Part shown: in pieces, positions 26,241 to 39,065 of the stretch
Position numbering within the stretch: position 1 is the first letter of the stretch
Layout: every line of letters begins with the position of its first letter
Assembly (NCBI RefSeq): GCF_964340395.1
Contig: NC_135558.1
Location: 16,093,271-16,157,270 of the forward strand
DNA from: Glandiceps talaboti
Lineage: Eukaryota; Hemichordata; Enteropneusta; Spengelidae
Reading direction: 5' to 3'
DNA: 64,000 bases
Notes under the pieces: model-generated
What the model was told of the DNA's origin: nothing
Databases searched by the model: none
What the model saw: only the letters and a program-made list of their open reading frames with translations
Translations under genes and position numbers: made by a program

Positions 26241-26320
26241 GCCTGGAATCCATGTGGATGGGGTTTTTGAATTTGTAAGCCTGGAATTCGCGTGAATGGG
26301 GTTTTTTAATTTGTTATTTC
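26241..26320 (+). repeat. 38-bp tandem duplication
   Basis: Two units starting gcctggaatccatgtggatg and gcctggaattcgcgtgaatg. Confidence 0.85.
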
Positions 26321-26854
26321 CCCAACACATTGAGAAAACAAAATTAAAAATCCAAAATTGCTTGGAATTTTGGCTAAAATATTTCCAGCCAACACGTTGT
26401 ATGTAAATTATGATCTGTTAGATGGGTTGTGTTTTTGGAAAAATCTGGAAGTAAAAATGTGTACACAAGTGACATAATTCTATATTCAGTTGTTGTGAAA
26501 TGTGTCAACAACTGGTTGATGAGTTATTTTCAAGTAGTGTGTGACTTCCCCTTGCACTGTCTGCCAAAATAAAGTTTGCCTGGCACGTCATAAAATGCTA
26601 TTCCTGCCAAATTTTTCATGCATCACAAGAAAATTATGTACCAAGTATCTTATGACCTTGATTATTTGCAGTGACAATAAAAAATGTTCTTGTTTTTTTT
26701 GGAAATTTGTTCGTGTTTGTCTCCAAAATGATGACTTTTCGGAGTGTGACTAACAAGGCATTCAAAACTAAAGGTCAAAACTAAAATACTTGCAAAAGGA
26801 ATTTTTTTTAACATATAAAACTAACACTGTTAAGGTAATACAACAAATTGAAAC

Positions 26855-27108
26855 CAATCTGATTAAAATCAGATGTGGTGAATACGGCTTGATTTTACCT
26901 CCCTTTCATTCATTTATTGTCGGTTGTTTTCGATTTTGTTGATCCAGGAGTGATTGCCACCTACCCAAAGAAGGCAGCGATCACTCCTAGAACAACCCCC
27001 CCCCCCCCCCAAAAAAAAAAAGGACGACAAAAAATGAAGGGAATTGACGTAAATAAGTAAATCGAGCCACTTTCCCCAACAACATCAGATTTTAATCAGA
27101 TTGAACGA
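26855..27108. mobile_element. palindromic MITE of about 254 bp
   Basis: Left arm opens caatctgattaaaatcagat; the reverse complement of the right arm opens caatctgattaaaatctgat. Homology continues inwards through the gattta, ccctttcatt and taggagtgatcgc words to a short centre near 26985. A C16 plus A11 run sits in the right arm. Confidence 0.8.
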
Positions 27109-27389
27109 TAGTCAACAGACGAAAAGAAAAGTTGTCTACATCAGATAATGGAGAAACCTTTACTGTAAATGAAATCAAATTTCCGGATGTACATGTAACT
27201 AGGCTATCAGTCTACTAAATCTCATAAAAAGAGACATAGTTATTGTACATAGGTCATAGAAAACAAATCTCTGTCATTCTACAACTGAACAAGGACAGTA
27301 GATAAGATAAGAAAACCAGATAAAAGAACAAATCAGAGTCCTTTCCTCAATCACATTTTAATTAGATTACTTTGGTTATCAACCTTTAT

Positions 27390-27672
27390 CAATAGACCTG
27401 TCCAAAATTTGCCATGGTGGCACTCTACTTCCTGTCTGTGTGTACCTTGGGGGTATACATGGTATAGGTTACTTGGTTAATCATAGATAGAGCATGGCTG
27501 CTTTCCTCAATGTCTGAATGTATGAAAAAAAACATCCCTGAGTTTGATACACTTCTACAGAATACCAAGGGACAAAGCTCTGGAGAAACAGTACTGTGAG
27601 GTGATGATACCCCCAATTTGAGTGAGGGCGCTGTATTCACAGTTTCCTGTTTGCAGACTGCAATGGCCTATT
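27390..27672 (-). mobile_element. MITE-like repeat family C, copy 2 (inverted)
   Basis: Bounded by caatagacctgtccaaaat and caatggcctattg, so ends read CAATAG.CC on both strands: a short terminal inverted repeat. About 85 percent identical to copy 1 by eye. No coding capacity. Confidence 0.8.
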
Positions 27673-27734
27673 GTGTGTAAATATATAAACATGGCTACTG
27701 TATACTTCATCCTTATTCAATCCGATTTTAACAT

Positions 27735-27910
27735 GGACATAGAGATGAGAATTGGGTATTTATTTTGGAATTTTTAGTTTATTAAAACAACTTTAGTATG
27801 TTTTTTACTCGAAAAGACAATGTGAAATAACATATACCAAGTCTGTGTTTGTAAACTCAATTTGGTGCAAAAAGCTAAAAAAATGTGTAAAAAGTTTATT
27901 ATTGTACGTA
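27735..27910 (+). repeat. interspersed repeat family F, copy 1
   Basis: Shares gtatttattttggaattttt, aacatataccaagtctgtgt and gtgtaaaaagtttattattg with the minus strand of 42700-42930. Confidence 0.65.
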
Positions 27911-28935
27911 CACTAAAACTTTGGATGTGTGAAATGGTCATATGTGAACATATAAACAAAATAATAAATCAAAAAAGTATCTCCGAGTTTAGTATCGCAA
28001 TCGTATCCCCCAGCACAGCACTGCTTGGAAATTTTAATTTCCTTGCCCCAGTAGATCAATAAAGTGATTCTGAGTCTAATTATTATTAAATGTCTTATCA
28101 AACTCAGTTAGCTATGCAATACTGACACCTGGAGTGGCATCCAATCATAGACACTTTAATATACAGGTAGGGGAACTCCCTTCTCACGACAGCAATCACA
28201 CACAGTTACACTCAACTTTGCAACGAATGGATAATTATGAATTACACCAGTACTGGTAGGTGTTAAGGCAAACAACACCTATGCTCAGCATATGGCAAAT
28301 TGCTTCATTACTGCACCCGGTAGTAGTAGGCACAGATATCACTGGCAGCACATAAAATCGATACTTTGATCTCGACATTGACTATTTTAATTTTGTCTCT
28401 TTATAACCAGCAACGAGATAACATTGAATTCTAGCAACGATATCATGTTCAGTTATTCTGTGAAAATATCAACGTTTCCAGGTAACTGCATGACCGATAT
28501 ACACATGCTACTGTTGGAAGTTTCTTTTTTAATCGTGGTCAGTTGTGTGTTAGAATAAATCTGTCAGAGATTTGTCTTAAAATGACGTCTGAATTATGGG
28601 AAAACTAGAAAATAACATGAGCTTCGTGCAGGATATTGTTAGGAAAGTCAAATCACTTAGTATTATAGTAGCACTCAATAGGCATTGTTGATAGCTATGA
28701 ATCCCATACAAATTTCATGTAGAACTGTTTTGTGAACTTACCTCTAATATTTTCTATATGCTAATATTTTGCTAATCTATTCAGCCGAATTGATACTATT
28801 GGACAAAACTCTCGCTTCTTATTACAGATGTTCTCAGATGTATACTGTTGTTCTATTGTTATTATCATTTATATAATAAAATTATCTCAAACGGTTTGGA
28901 AAATATCCAGTTTTTTAAAAACTTTTTTTTTTCAG

Positions 28936-29034
28936 ACTAACAGCCCAGCTGTTGTGATAGTGTCAGCTTGGGCCCAATTTCATTTGAGGACACAGAATGC
29001 AATTATAGCAGACACACCTCTCTACAATATTTGA
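28936..29034 (+). CDS. possible short plus-strand terminal exon, unrecognised
   Basis: One of the strongest acceptors of the window (a run of ten T ending ttcag at 28935) is followed by 32 codons and TGA. The peptide starts TNSPAVVIVSAWAQFHLR and ends ADTPLYNI. The base composition rises relative to flanks. Partner exons were not found, so it may be a chance combination. Confidence 0.33.
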   Translation, partial: TNSPAVVIVSAWAQFHLRTQNAIIADTPLYNI

Positions 29035-29699
29035 AATGGCTTTAATGGTACTACCCCGGTACTACTACTACTACTGCTAGTATTTATTTAATATGTTAAA
29101 TTGAAAAATAATATGTGTTTTTTGTTGTAAGGAATTTTGTCTAATTTTCAAAATACTTGTTTAGTTGGGTACACTCGCTATGAATAGGAGTAAAAATCAC
29201 AAAAAATTGCTGTGTATCTGTGGTGCATCAAAATGGCTTAGAGGGTACACTGATAACGTGATATCAGAGGTGAATTCTTTGAACCAATCACATCTATCTT
29301 GACATCTCTGATAGTTTGTTTATCAACCTTCATTGTTCATGCCACTCTATCCAAAATGTCTAAATGTCATGTCATAGCTTGTGCTTGACCCATTTTGCTC
29401 TGTCAGCAAATCGGCCGAGACGTCTGCGACGGTCACTTTAGTATGCGTCACCCCTGTATGTCACGTAACCTTGCCAACAGGCATTTGCTCTGATTTGGCA
29501 GTGACTTTTCATTCATTCACCATGGGAATTAAGGTGAGGGTGTTGGCAAGGTGAAAAACCAGAGCAGGAAAACCAATGTTTTCTCCAGAGCGTGTAATTT
29601 CATGATTGGACCTTTCCATCGGACTAAATGAAATATATAAAATGCATTAACAGGTAGTGACTCAAGTAAGGTAGAGTTCATAACAAACCCAAATTTTCA

Positions 29700-30960
29700 T
29701 AAATCTTTGTAAGCTTGACACCCGGCTGTGAGGGGGCAATTCAGCTGTAGAGAACATCCTTACTTTTCAATTTCACAAACTTGACACCAAAAAGATCAGG
29801 GCAGTTTGATGACTAGTGATATTATACACTTGAAAGGCTTTGAGGGAGCAAATCAGGGAGTAGCTTACTCAGGAATACACATATCTACACTTTGAAAAAT
29901 TTGACTCCGAGTTACAATGGCACACCAGCTATATGAATCAAGTACCATGTACAGTTCATAAACTTGACTCTACAAGGAGGCTATAAGAGTTACTGTGAAT
30001 AGATAAAGGGTGTACACGTACTTGCAGTGACAGACCATCGCTTTCATCGCCAAACTGAGAATTCCTTGTATGTGACAAATAACACTTTTGTTAAACTTGA
30101 AACTTGACACTATGAGGAGACCAGTAAAACAGCTAAAGGGCGTACATTCGGCAGTGATCAATTGAATTGCCAAAATAAGAATTCCTGGATTTGACAAATA
30201 ACCCCCTTTAAACTAGCTTACAACTTGACACAGTATTGAAAAAAGAAGACATATTAATCAAAGAGCACACCCTCACTGCGATAAACAATTTATCACATCA
30301 CCAAACTCAGAATTCCATGGACGTGACAAAAAAAAACTTTCAAAACTTTAAACTTGACACAGTAAGGAGGCATATTGATCACAAGCGTATACCCTCACTG
30401 CGATGAACAATTGATTGCGATGTCAAACTGAGAATTCCTTGCACATGATAAAACACAAACTTATAAAGTTGGCAATGTGAGGAGGCATGTTGGCCAAAAA
30501 AGTATCACCCTCTTTGCTAGACTCTCTCTCAGTCCTCGGAGCTTCGCATGGCTAAAAGGGTTGTTTTGTATGTACCGATATCTACTGCATAATTGTACTG
30601 TGGGCCCTCATCGACTACATAGGGCTAATCATTTGTTGAGGTGTTACTGCGATGCCCTGCAATAACATGGGGCATTGCAACAACAGAGTCGCAGTAACAT
30701 GTCAACAAATGATTAGCTCTATGTAGTCGATGAGGGCCCAGAGTACAAGGGTATTCTAGTACAATTATTGGTAGATATTGGTACATACACAACAACTAAT
30801 AGGGATGCTCCCGAGGACTGTGAGAGAGTCTATACCTCTCTGTGAAAACAATTGATTGCATTGGTGAACTGAGAATCTCTTGCACGTGAGAGCTGTCTGG
30901 CTATGATATATGGATCTGATAAAGCTACCAATTCGGATTGTAATGTCTGCATTATCACAC
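29700..30960 (+). repeat. satellite array with units of about 120 bp
   Basis: Units begin near cttgacac and contain ggaggcatattgatca, ccctcactgcgatgaacaat and actgagaattccttgcac. At least seven diverged units are visible; the array is interrupted by a palindromic MITE at 30515-30833. Confidence 0.8.
30515..30833. mobile_element. palindromic MITE nested in the 120-bp satellite
   Basis: Left end tagactctctctcagtcctc and right end gaggactgtgagagagtcta are inverted copies; the inner arms share ggccctcatcgactacata and aatcatttgttga. TA flanks both ends, fitting a TA target site. Removing the element rejoins a satellite unit (caccctctttgc then tacctctctgtgaaaacaat), showing the insertion is younger than the array. 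Confidence 0.88.
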
Positions 30961-30999
30961 ATTTTAATCTATCGACTTAGGCTATTGTGTTTTACAGGG

Positions 31000-33300
31000 T
31001 CAGTGCCCTTTAAGAGTCAATATACAAAGTTTTATGGATATAAAAATCCATCTAATTAATAACAAGGGTTGTGTAATAAAGATGTCGGCCATGTCACCGT
31101 AAATCATACTTTTATATATTTGACCCAAAAGTTATAATTTTAATAACATATATCAATCAACTGTTTTATAATGTACTGAACAGTCAATGAAGTATTAGTT
31201 GCCAATAATAAGTTTTTACAGTTGCTGACAAACCACGATTTAATATAATCGAGTTCCTATACGGACGACACATTATGATTACTATGATCATCTCCACTCA
31301 CGGATAGGGGGATTCTAGGATTCTAGTACAAAAAATCTGTGCTATCTCCGCTAGGCGAAGGGTAAGCAATGCGATGCTGAACTTCATTGTTGCACTTCTA
31401 ATTTAGAAAGCTTTCACACCGTCAACGAAAATGGACTATGTGATATACAGTACTGGGTTTCTGCAAACTTTTGAATGTGTTTAATATGTACATTACATCT
31501 ATCGTAGTGGTGTGACTGCTACAAAGTTCATCATAGATAATCGTGTGTCAATGTCGTATTGGTGAACGTTTGTTTAGGAGGAGTTTGTTTTGGCCTAAAT
31601 GATTGAAGTTCATTTTTTTTGAGTTTGTGTGACATTGTTCGATTGTCCCTAAGGCCACCCTTATCATCTCATATCAGTACTGAGTACAGAATGCATTATC
31701 CAAGTTGATAGCATAAAATACCTAAATATACATATCATCATGCCATTGTTTGAGATACGAACATACAGGTTACTTGCTGGAGCAAGGAATCTTGTATTGC
31801 CCACTTGCAACATACTGTACAAGGAGAACGTAGCAATACACACGCAAAATGTAAATGCTTCATCGAAATCACAATTTTTTTACGATAATATGTTCTCAAA
31901 CTTTTATCAGTCTAAAGTGTTAGAGGTGATAATTATGCATGTAGGGACTTGGAAACTGATAGTGGTGTGTTTTGAATTTATTGGTAACTAAAAAATTATG
32001 TCACAATGTGACAATTTAAGTTCTGCAAACTGTAAAGTTACAGACTGTGCCCCTTTAGTCCTTTTTCTTTGGGAGTTGGGGGGGGGGGGGGTTGTTATTT
32101 GTTTGTACATAAAAAATCTACAAGTTGATCAAAACAGGATTATCTTAGCATATGAAATTGTATGACCAGCTGCACAGATATACAGTGTTTGTTTTTTAGT
32201 TCAGATTAGCAGAAATTTTTCTCCTCGTGTGTTTGATGGTAATACACACAAACGAGGTTGTATTATAAACTTACGATATTGATTGACAAAACGTTGACAC
32301 TTACTTATCTTGTATATTTTGAGAATAATAACAACAGAAAAGCAACGATCCATGACCAAAAAAAACAGTCTTGCTTTACTTTTACGAGATATTTGCAAGT
32401 TAAATGTAGTACTTATTTGTAAACTTGGATGATTGAAAACTTGAAAATGCTGAATGATCAGAAATTTGCCACTTAAGTTTTTTTCTTCAGAAACGGGTTA
32501 TAGGACTCAAAGAATTTCTAAGTTACACTGGAGGGAATATCGTAATACGCTTGTATATAGCGGAAATTTATTATGAGGGACGTCATGGGCAACCATTCGT
32601 TGAATGGCATACGAGTATTGAAATAAAAGGCATGGCCGTTTCAATCAAAAACAAGAATAGAGTATTTTCCCCCAAGGTTACCCATTACTGTGTATACACA
32701 AGCAAACACAATAAAATTGGTGAATTAAGTGCTATTTGGAACTCAATCAATTCAAAGTGAAGTTTCAATTCAAAAGCAATGCTGTGTGAAACTGTTAATG
32801 ATGTTTGAGTTTGACTGTATTCATTGATAAATCTGAAACGATACTCAAAAAATCCTTGTGTTTTTTTTATCACTAAAGCACAGGTCAGTATATGAGGGTT
32901 ATGGAGCCTGATTCGGTTCAGAGTGGTTGAAGTTATTCACGCATTTCTCCTAACAATCATGAAAAATATCTAACATTATTCGCGATATCAGCTCTATAAT
33001 GTTTTTTTTTTCAGAAACATAAAAAATATGTAGGAAAAATGAGCCAACGAACATGTATCTCACCCTTAAATTGTTTTTGTCTTTTTTTACAGAAATGCAG
33101 ATGGGGACTTTTAGAAACGGTCATGTTTTGCAAAAAAGTATCACAAATTTACTGTTTTTATAGATGTAAGTAGGAGTTACAAAAAAAAAGTGCTTTGCAA
33201 AAAGTATCTCCTGAACATTTATTGTGTATCGTGTGTATGCAAAAATAGTAATTTACATACCATTATTGTCATGCAAATGAACCAATGATGTCATAGGTCA
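31000..33300. other. unique sequence upstream of a possible terminal exon
   Basis: Plus-strand frames at 31740-31991 (starts MPLFEIRTYRLLAG) and 32551-32760 (contains YEGRHGQPFVEWH) have mixed composition but no clear splice sites. They could be exons of the gene ending at 33632; not supported enough to call. Confidence 0.25.
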
Positions 33301-33333
33301 AACTTTAGTCAGGGTCACCTTTTAATCACACAG

Positions 33334-33632
33334 GTGTGTTTCTATATGGCTGGAGCCTAGAAGGGGGTCAAGACATGTACAAAGGAGATGTTGTTTACTG
33401 TTACCCAGGGTATGCGTTACTATGTCCTTCACATAATAGCCATGATTTGTTCACTGAGTACAATCCACTACAAGGCAAAGTAGACACGAACAACACTACA
33501 CGACATGTCCTAATTCCTTCTAAGATATTTTCTGTGTCTTATACTTCAAGCACTTTTAAAGAAAATTTCATGGCTACTTTAAATCTGAAGGAGGTGGAAC
33601 AACATAGCGTTGTTTTTTTGTCACAACTATAA
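33334..33632 (+). CDS. possible plus-strand terminal exon, unrecognised
   Basis: Acceptor ttttaatcacacag followed by two bases and 98 codons to TAA. The product starts VFLYGWSLEGGQDMYKGD, contains VVYCYPGYALLCPSHNS and NTTRHVLIPSKIF and ends EVEQHSVVFLSQL. It is non-repetitive with balanced residue use and is among the longest non-repeat open frames of the window. Upstream exons were not identified; a weakly coding-like stretch lies at 32551-32760 on the same strand. I do not recognise the family. Confidence 0.4.
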
Positions 33633-34559
33633 AGTGATTCTATGATTCATAGCCCGCCCTTCAACTATTTATATCCGTTCCTAACTCCTCACAACTCAAA
33701 TCTCATCTGTACTAGCTGTCAGAGTATCACAAGTGAAATTAACTCATTTAAGCAAAATATTGTTATTACTTGTGCCAAAAATGACAAATATTTTTATTGC
33801 CTGTGTCAAATATGACAGATACCTCTCAAATAAATTCAAAAATGGCTTGAATTTTGGACTAGTTCTACACGTCAGAAGGATTTCACAAGAAATGTGACTC
33901 AAACTTTTAGTAACAGATAGGCAATTTCTTAATTTTTTAAGGCTGGGATTAGTTCAAATACATGCAAGACTAAATGAATGCTGGGTCAAAAAATACTTGT
34001 CACTGCCCTCTTTGGAACAAAAGCAAAAATGACAGCGGCTTAGTGCTATAGATACAAGAACATTGGTAACTTGATAAAATGCTAGACTGAAGAATATAAA
34101 ACCAAAAAAAAAATAGATGGCATATTATCACCGAAGTCCATCTGGAACTTGTGCAAAAGTACAGAGGTTGAGAAATTTAGAGTTATCATTGTAAGAATAT
34201 GAGACCTGAGTAGACGTAAAGTGGTCCTTACTTGATGCAAAATTATCCTCACTTTGACAAATTGATTTCTTTGTGAAGGAATTGTTAGGACAGTTATTGA
34301 TGACATGCAGTGGTTGCAATTTTTAAAAAAAAATCAATTGAACAGTCAACTATTGAAGTTGCACCGCTTGAAATTCTCATGATTGATGGGTATGCATGTA
34401 TTCACTGACAATTAGATTGCAACTTTGATTTCTACGATTTTACAGGGAGTAAACTTCAAGGATGAAACAAAACAAAACAGAGTAACCAAACGAGAAAGAG
34501 AGAGTGAGATACCCAAATGAGAGAGACTACACTGAGTCCATCTTCCATGTTTATTCATG

Positions 34560-35170
34560 AGCTCAACATTTTGAAAAGTGATCCTAAAATTTGTTGATGA
34601 CGTTTCATAGTTCCTAACAACTGAGCTGAAATTTTTTGACTCAGCATCACAAATTTTTCGATTCTGTGAGTACAAACTGTATTAGGGAATTAAAGTTCAA
34701 TCTTAAAACCGTAAATGTGTAGGGTCTACGGTTCAATGACCTTGCTAACTCCAAAATGTCGACTGACGTTAGACATACATTGTAGTCTCTGACGATGCTG
34801 ACTTGACATCAGCAAAAATGCTTCACGATTCACTACCATAAATTGTTTGATTCTGCAAGTTAAAACAGTTTTTATGGAGTCAAGTTTAGTGGCCTTTTTC
34901 ACTCTAACGTTTTTGCTGACGTTTCATACTCTCTGATGATGATGCTGATTTCGGACTTACTAACTTTGATTCTGCCATCAAGTTCAATGACCTTTCTCGA
35001 TTCCAAATTTTACTCAACACCTCGCGACCCTAATTGACAATCCCATCCCAACCAACACGAGTGAAAATTTCAGATTCAAAATCACAAATTGTTTGATTCT
35101 GTGAGTAGAAACTTCATGAGGAAGTCAAGTTCAATGTCCTTAATTTCAATTTCTCACATGAGTCATTGGC
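34560..35170 (+). repeat. degenerate tandem repeat of about 220 bp
   Basis: Three units contain cacaaattgtttgattctgt then gtagaaac and aagtcaagttcaatg, at about 34648, 34848 and 35082. Confidence 0.7.
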
Positions 35171-35974
35171 ATACGACGATTTGCGTGCAACTACTTTTGT
35201 ACAATTCCACACTGAGGTCGGTGACTCGACTACCGTTACCGTGGTGTTTGTATCTCATTTATCTCCAGGAAAGCCTACTTTAACACACTTAGTTAAATCC
35301 CCTCATTGTAAAAGTGTAAAATAGAAATATCTCATTCTGACAGCCATCGTTAACGTAACTGCGATAAAAAACAGAGGAAATGTAATCAGTACGGTGGGTA
35401 CATAAATTGTTTGCAAAGACTTTCAAAAAAAGTACACCGAGTTCACTAGAGTATAAATGTTGTTTAATACCTCTCCTTGTTTTGTAACTCAAGCAAAATG
35501 AAGGAAACAGAGAGATGGGATACAGCATGTTGCAGGTTAGCGTTGACTGGCTCTGTTTGATGCAACCATGAAGAAGTTACCAATAAGAAACTGCATATTC
35601 TACACTTTAAAGATAAAAAGTCGCAATTTCTTGCTACATTTTGTCTAAATAAAATAATCCATTTAAATGTACAGTTGTACTCTAACTAGGCACAGACATT
35701 TGGGCACCAATGTTTTGATGTCTGTATTTGATGAATGCATGGTGACACTTTAGTTAATTTCATTTTGACAAAATATTGCAAAAACTGTAGTCACTCAATC
35801 TTGTTATCATAAAGTGTAGCATGTGTAGTTTCTTAATGTTTTCTGTGTGGTTGTATCAATCAGAGCCAGTGGACACTAACATGCAATGCACTGTACTAGA
35901 GTCCAGGGGTAAACAAACTCTGAAATTCTTGTAAATATATTAGTGCAGCTGTATACATACATATAGTAAGGTGC

Positions 35975-36240
35975 AATAAAATCCAACCGAATTGATTTTT
36001 TGGGTCCACACCCAAATATCAGCGTTTCAAATGCAAATTGCGAATTCAACCTAATCAGTCGATTATTAATTAATCTTTTTCCTACCAGTGAGGGATATTT
36101 GTTTGACCACAAAAGTTGGGAAAGACAGGATCAACATGTACAATATCTAATTATTGGTATTTCAACTATTTTCAGTCACTATAGTATATTGTTGGTTGTC
36201 TTATTGAAAAAAATAATACTCCGGTCCAACTAGTGCAGCT
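35975..36240 (+). repeat. interspersed repeat family E, copy 2
   Basis: Contains attgattttttgggtccaca, aatatctaattattggtatt and aaaataatactc, then gtgcagctttactg. Confidence 0.65.
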
Positions 36241-37647
36241 TTACTGGTACAGTGGACCTTTCGTCATGTACACCACACGGCACAAATTTCATTACAAATA
36301 ACTGACCCACTTTCCTAAACAGACAATATCAAGTTAAACAGGACACTATTGACATTTTATACAACCACATACAACTAGAACCACAATTCAAATTCAAGGA
36401 CTACACCCTATCTACAATAGCGACTGTAAACACTTCACCACCATCAACAAGGTATAAAATTCTCTTGTTACAAAAATACTTGCATGTCTAAATTGCCTAT
36501 ATACCTAGTATTATTACAAGCACTGTACAGGTATACAAGAATACAGAGTTTGTTTATGTAAGTAACAGGTTCGTGTTCATTCATCCAAGTTTTTTTGCTC
36601 AGTTGAGGGATTGTGTAGCTCCATTGTGTGTGTTGTATCTCAGCCTGTTTTCTACGCTGACTGTGACTTCCATCACAGCCATCACCCTCATTGCATATAC
36701 CCCTTGATGTATTCATACATCTCAAAATCGTACATCGGAGGTAAAAACTATTTCTCGTTCTATTAAATGTATTTTTTTTTGCTGAATTTTTATATACAAT
36801 AAAAATTACCACTGTTTAATAATGTTATACAAAGTCATACAGAGTAAAAATCTGACCACTTTAGTATTAATTTCTGAAGTTTCTAAAGCTCGGTATCTGT
36901 GGCTGAAATTTCTCAGATTTTGACCTTGATCATGAGATTTCCAAAATTGTACAGGAACCCAGTTTTCATACATTTGGAAACTCGTATGCACACAACAACA
37001 TAATTTTGAAACCCTTTCTCTATTCCACCACTAGAGGTCGCTCTTCCATAGCAACCAACAAACTATGATAGTGTACGTCCACTGGGCTTGCAAACACTAA
37101 TTTTGCAAGAAAAAGCTAAAAAAAATGTGTCACACCATAGAAAAAGGTATGGTGGTTTACAGAAATTAATTATTTCTATGACAGAGTTGAAAATTTCTGC
37201 CCCTCTGTGTCTCTTATTTCTTCCTGTCGACATTTTAAATTTTGTTATAATTTCTACTGGTATTGGTAACTATGTAATACTACGCTTCAGTTGTTTTTGG
37301 ATTCATTTACTGCTAATACAGAGTAAATACATTTTCATAAGATGTCCAAACACAGTGTGCACAGAAGTGGAATAGAGAAGTTTACAATGCTGCTTTGAGT
37401 AAATAGTGAACTACAGGTAATCCATTGGGGGATAATCCTGTGTGAAGATGAATTGAGATGTACTCCTCAATTGGTCACTTTTTCATGATAAAATATGAGT
37501 CAACTTCTGTCTAAATATTCCCTAACTGTAGCTTTGATAACGATGGTACTACTTAATTTTCGTGCTAAACCCTCAAAATGTACTATATCAAACTAAAAAG
37601 TTGTAGCGTGATCCTATTACATGGCACTCATATATGGCAAGGACTTT

Positions 37648-37674
37648 GGGAGGGTGGGGGTGGGGGTGGGGGTG
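37648..37674 (+). other. G-quadruplex-forming tract
   Basis: Six G-runs of three to five in a row (gggagggtgggggtgggggt and one more run) within 27 bases, with single-base loops: a strong intramolecular quadruplex sequence. Confidence 0.85.
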
Positions 37675-37766
37675 TTGTTCCAGGAATGCGTGACTGTGAC
37701 AATGTCACTGTATAATGTCACAATGGCTTAAAAATCTTACATTATTGTCACCGTTTTGTGGTTACC

Positions 37767-37910
37767 CTAGATCCTGAGAAATGGTGACATTTTGAAATCT
37801 GGGTGGCACATTTCTGCCATGTTATGAGTAACTAACCACTCTCCCCTCTCCGTGGGTTGTACTTGACCTTTGAGTGGGACACCACAGACCTGATATGTGC
37901 CTGCAGACAT
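37767..37910 (-). CDS. short coding-like ORF, 47 residues
   Basis: ATG with A at -3 and an in-frame stop upstream opens MSAGTYQVCGVPLKGQ, continues with RGEWLVTHNMAEMCHPDF and ends SPFLRI before TAG. Higher GC than its surroundings. Several GT sites inside could act as donors. No family recognised; chance is possible. Confidence 0.22.
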   Translation of the reverse strand: MSAGTYQVCGVPLKGQVQPTERGEWLVTHNMAEMCHPDFKMSPFLRI

Positions 37911-38254
37911 TTTGATAGTGTGAAAGACTCAGTTAAGAGACAATTGTCAGGGAGTAACATATACTCTGAACTATGCTTGTGGATTATTCAAACAAGGCAT
38001 TTGTGAAAGGACATGTAGACGATCGTTCCGGCCTAATGATCCATCAGTGACCACAAAATCAATTAATCATGAGTGAATGTCTACCTGTTTGGCCTAACAT
38101 TCTTTTTTTCTAAGAAATTGGTAGGGTATTGAATTCTGTGACGCACACCCATGTCTGATATTTTTTGAGGACAGTCGTGTCTCACACTGGGTTTAATTGT
38201 GCTAATATCGTACAGGGGTCATTGTGAACCAGATATGGTTGTGTATGCAGACTT

Positions 38255-38490
38255 TCGGATGGTGTGAGAGAGAGATGACGTGTTGATGAAAGAGACGGCA
38301 TGAGAGGCGTGATGTGAGAGAGACGACAAGTGAGAGAAATGGTGTGAGAGAGATGGTGTGAGAAAATGGTATTACAGAGATGGTGTGAGAGAGACGGCAC
38401 AAGAGAGATGGAGTAAGAGATATGACGTGAGAGATGGCATGCACTGAGAAACATGGCGTGAGAGAGATGGCGTGAGAGAGAGACAATGAA
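38255..38490 (+). repeat. GA-rich degenerate repeat (gtgagagagatgg, about 20 bp)
   Basis: About ten to twelve variants of gtgagagagatggcgtgag. Purine-rich strand; open frames on the minus strand are artefacts. Confidence 0.8.
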
Positions 38491-39065
38491 TTGACCGAGA
38501 GTCTGAAGAATCAATATCCGAATCAACTAGATATATACAAGCAATTAGAAAAATAAACAAGCGACCTATCGGTCAGAATAGCTCCGCTGTTTTTTTTTTT
38601 AATTTAATTTTTTATTTTGGTGACATGTAGAAGTGGTTCAGGTCTTCAGCTCTTCGAGTCACTATGCAGTTTTGTTTTAGCGATGCAATAAAGTGGTTAG
38701 TGGTTTCATATGATGTCTCACTATAAAACACATTTTACACAGAAGTTGGTAATGTATTGTACTTTTATACCATAGTCACCATTTTATAACAAAAATCTAC
38801 TGTTAGGAAAAATTGCACAAAATCTCAGAAAAAAATGACTGGGAAATGCACACAAGAAAAAGAAAAAAAAGAGGATTTTGAGGTTGGCTATAAGTAATTC
38901 CAGTGTCTTACAGCTGTAACCCTGGAAAATTTTAATGAAGAATGAAATAAACTAGGGATCTAAAATAATTTTGAGGCAATTTCAATTTCAATTTTCTAAC
39001 AAATTTACAAAGTCAACAACATTCAACTTGTTCTAGTTGTGGTAGATATATATAGGGAAGAAATG

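Noticed and set aside
36468-36812. Minus-strand frame with CNEGDGCDGSHS, resembling a CCCH zinc finger
   Set aside because: Cys/His spacing does not fit CCCH fingers I know, and no acceptor/donor pair frames it.
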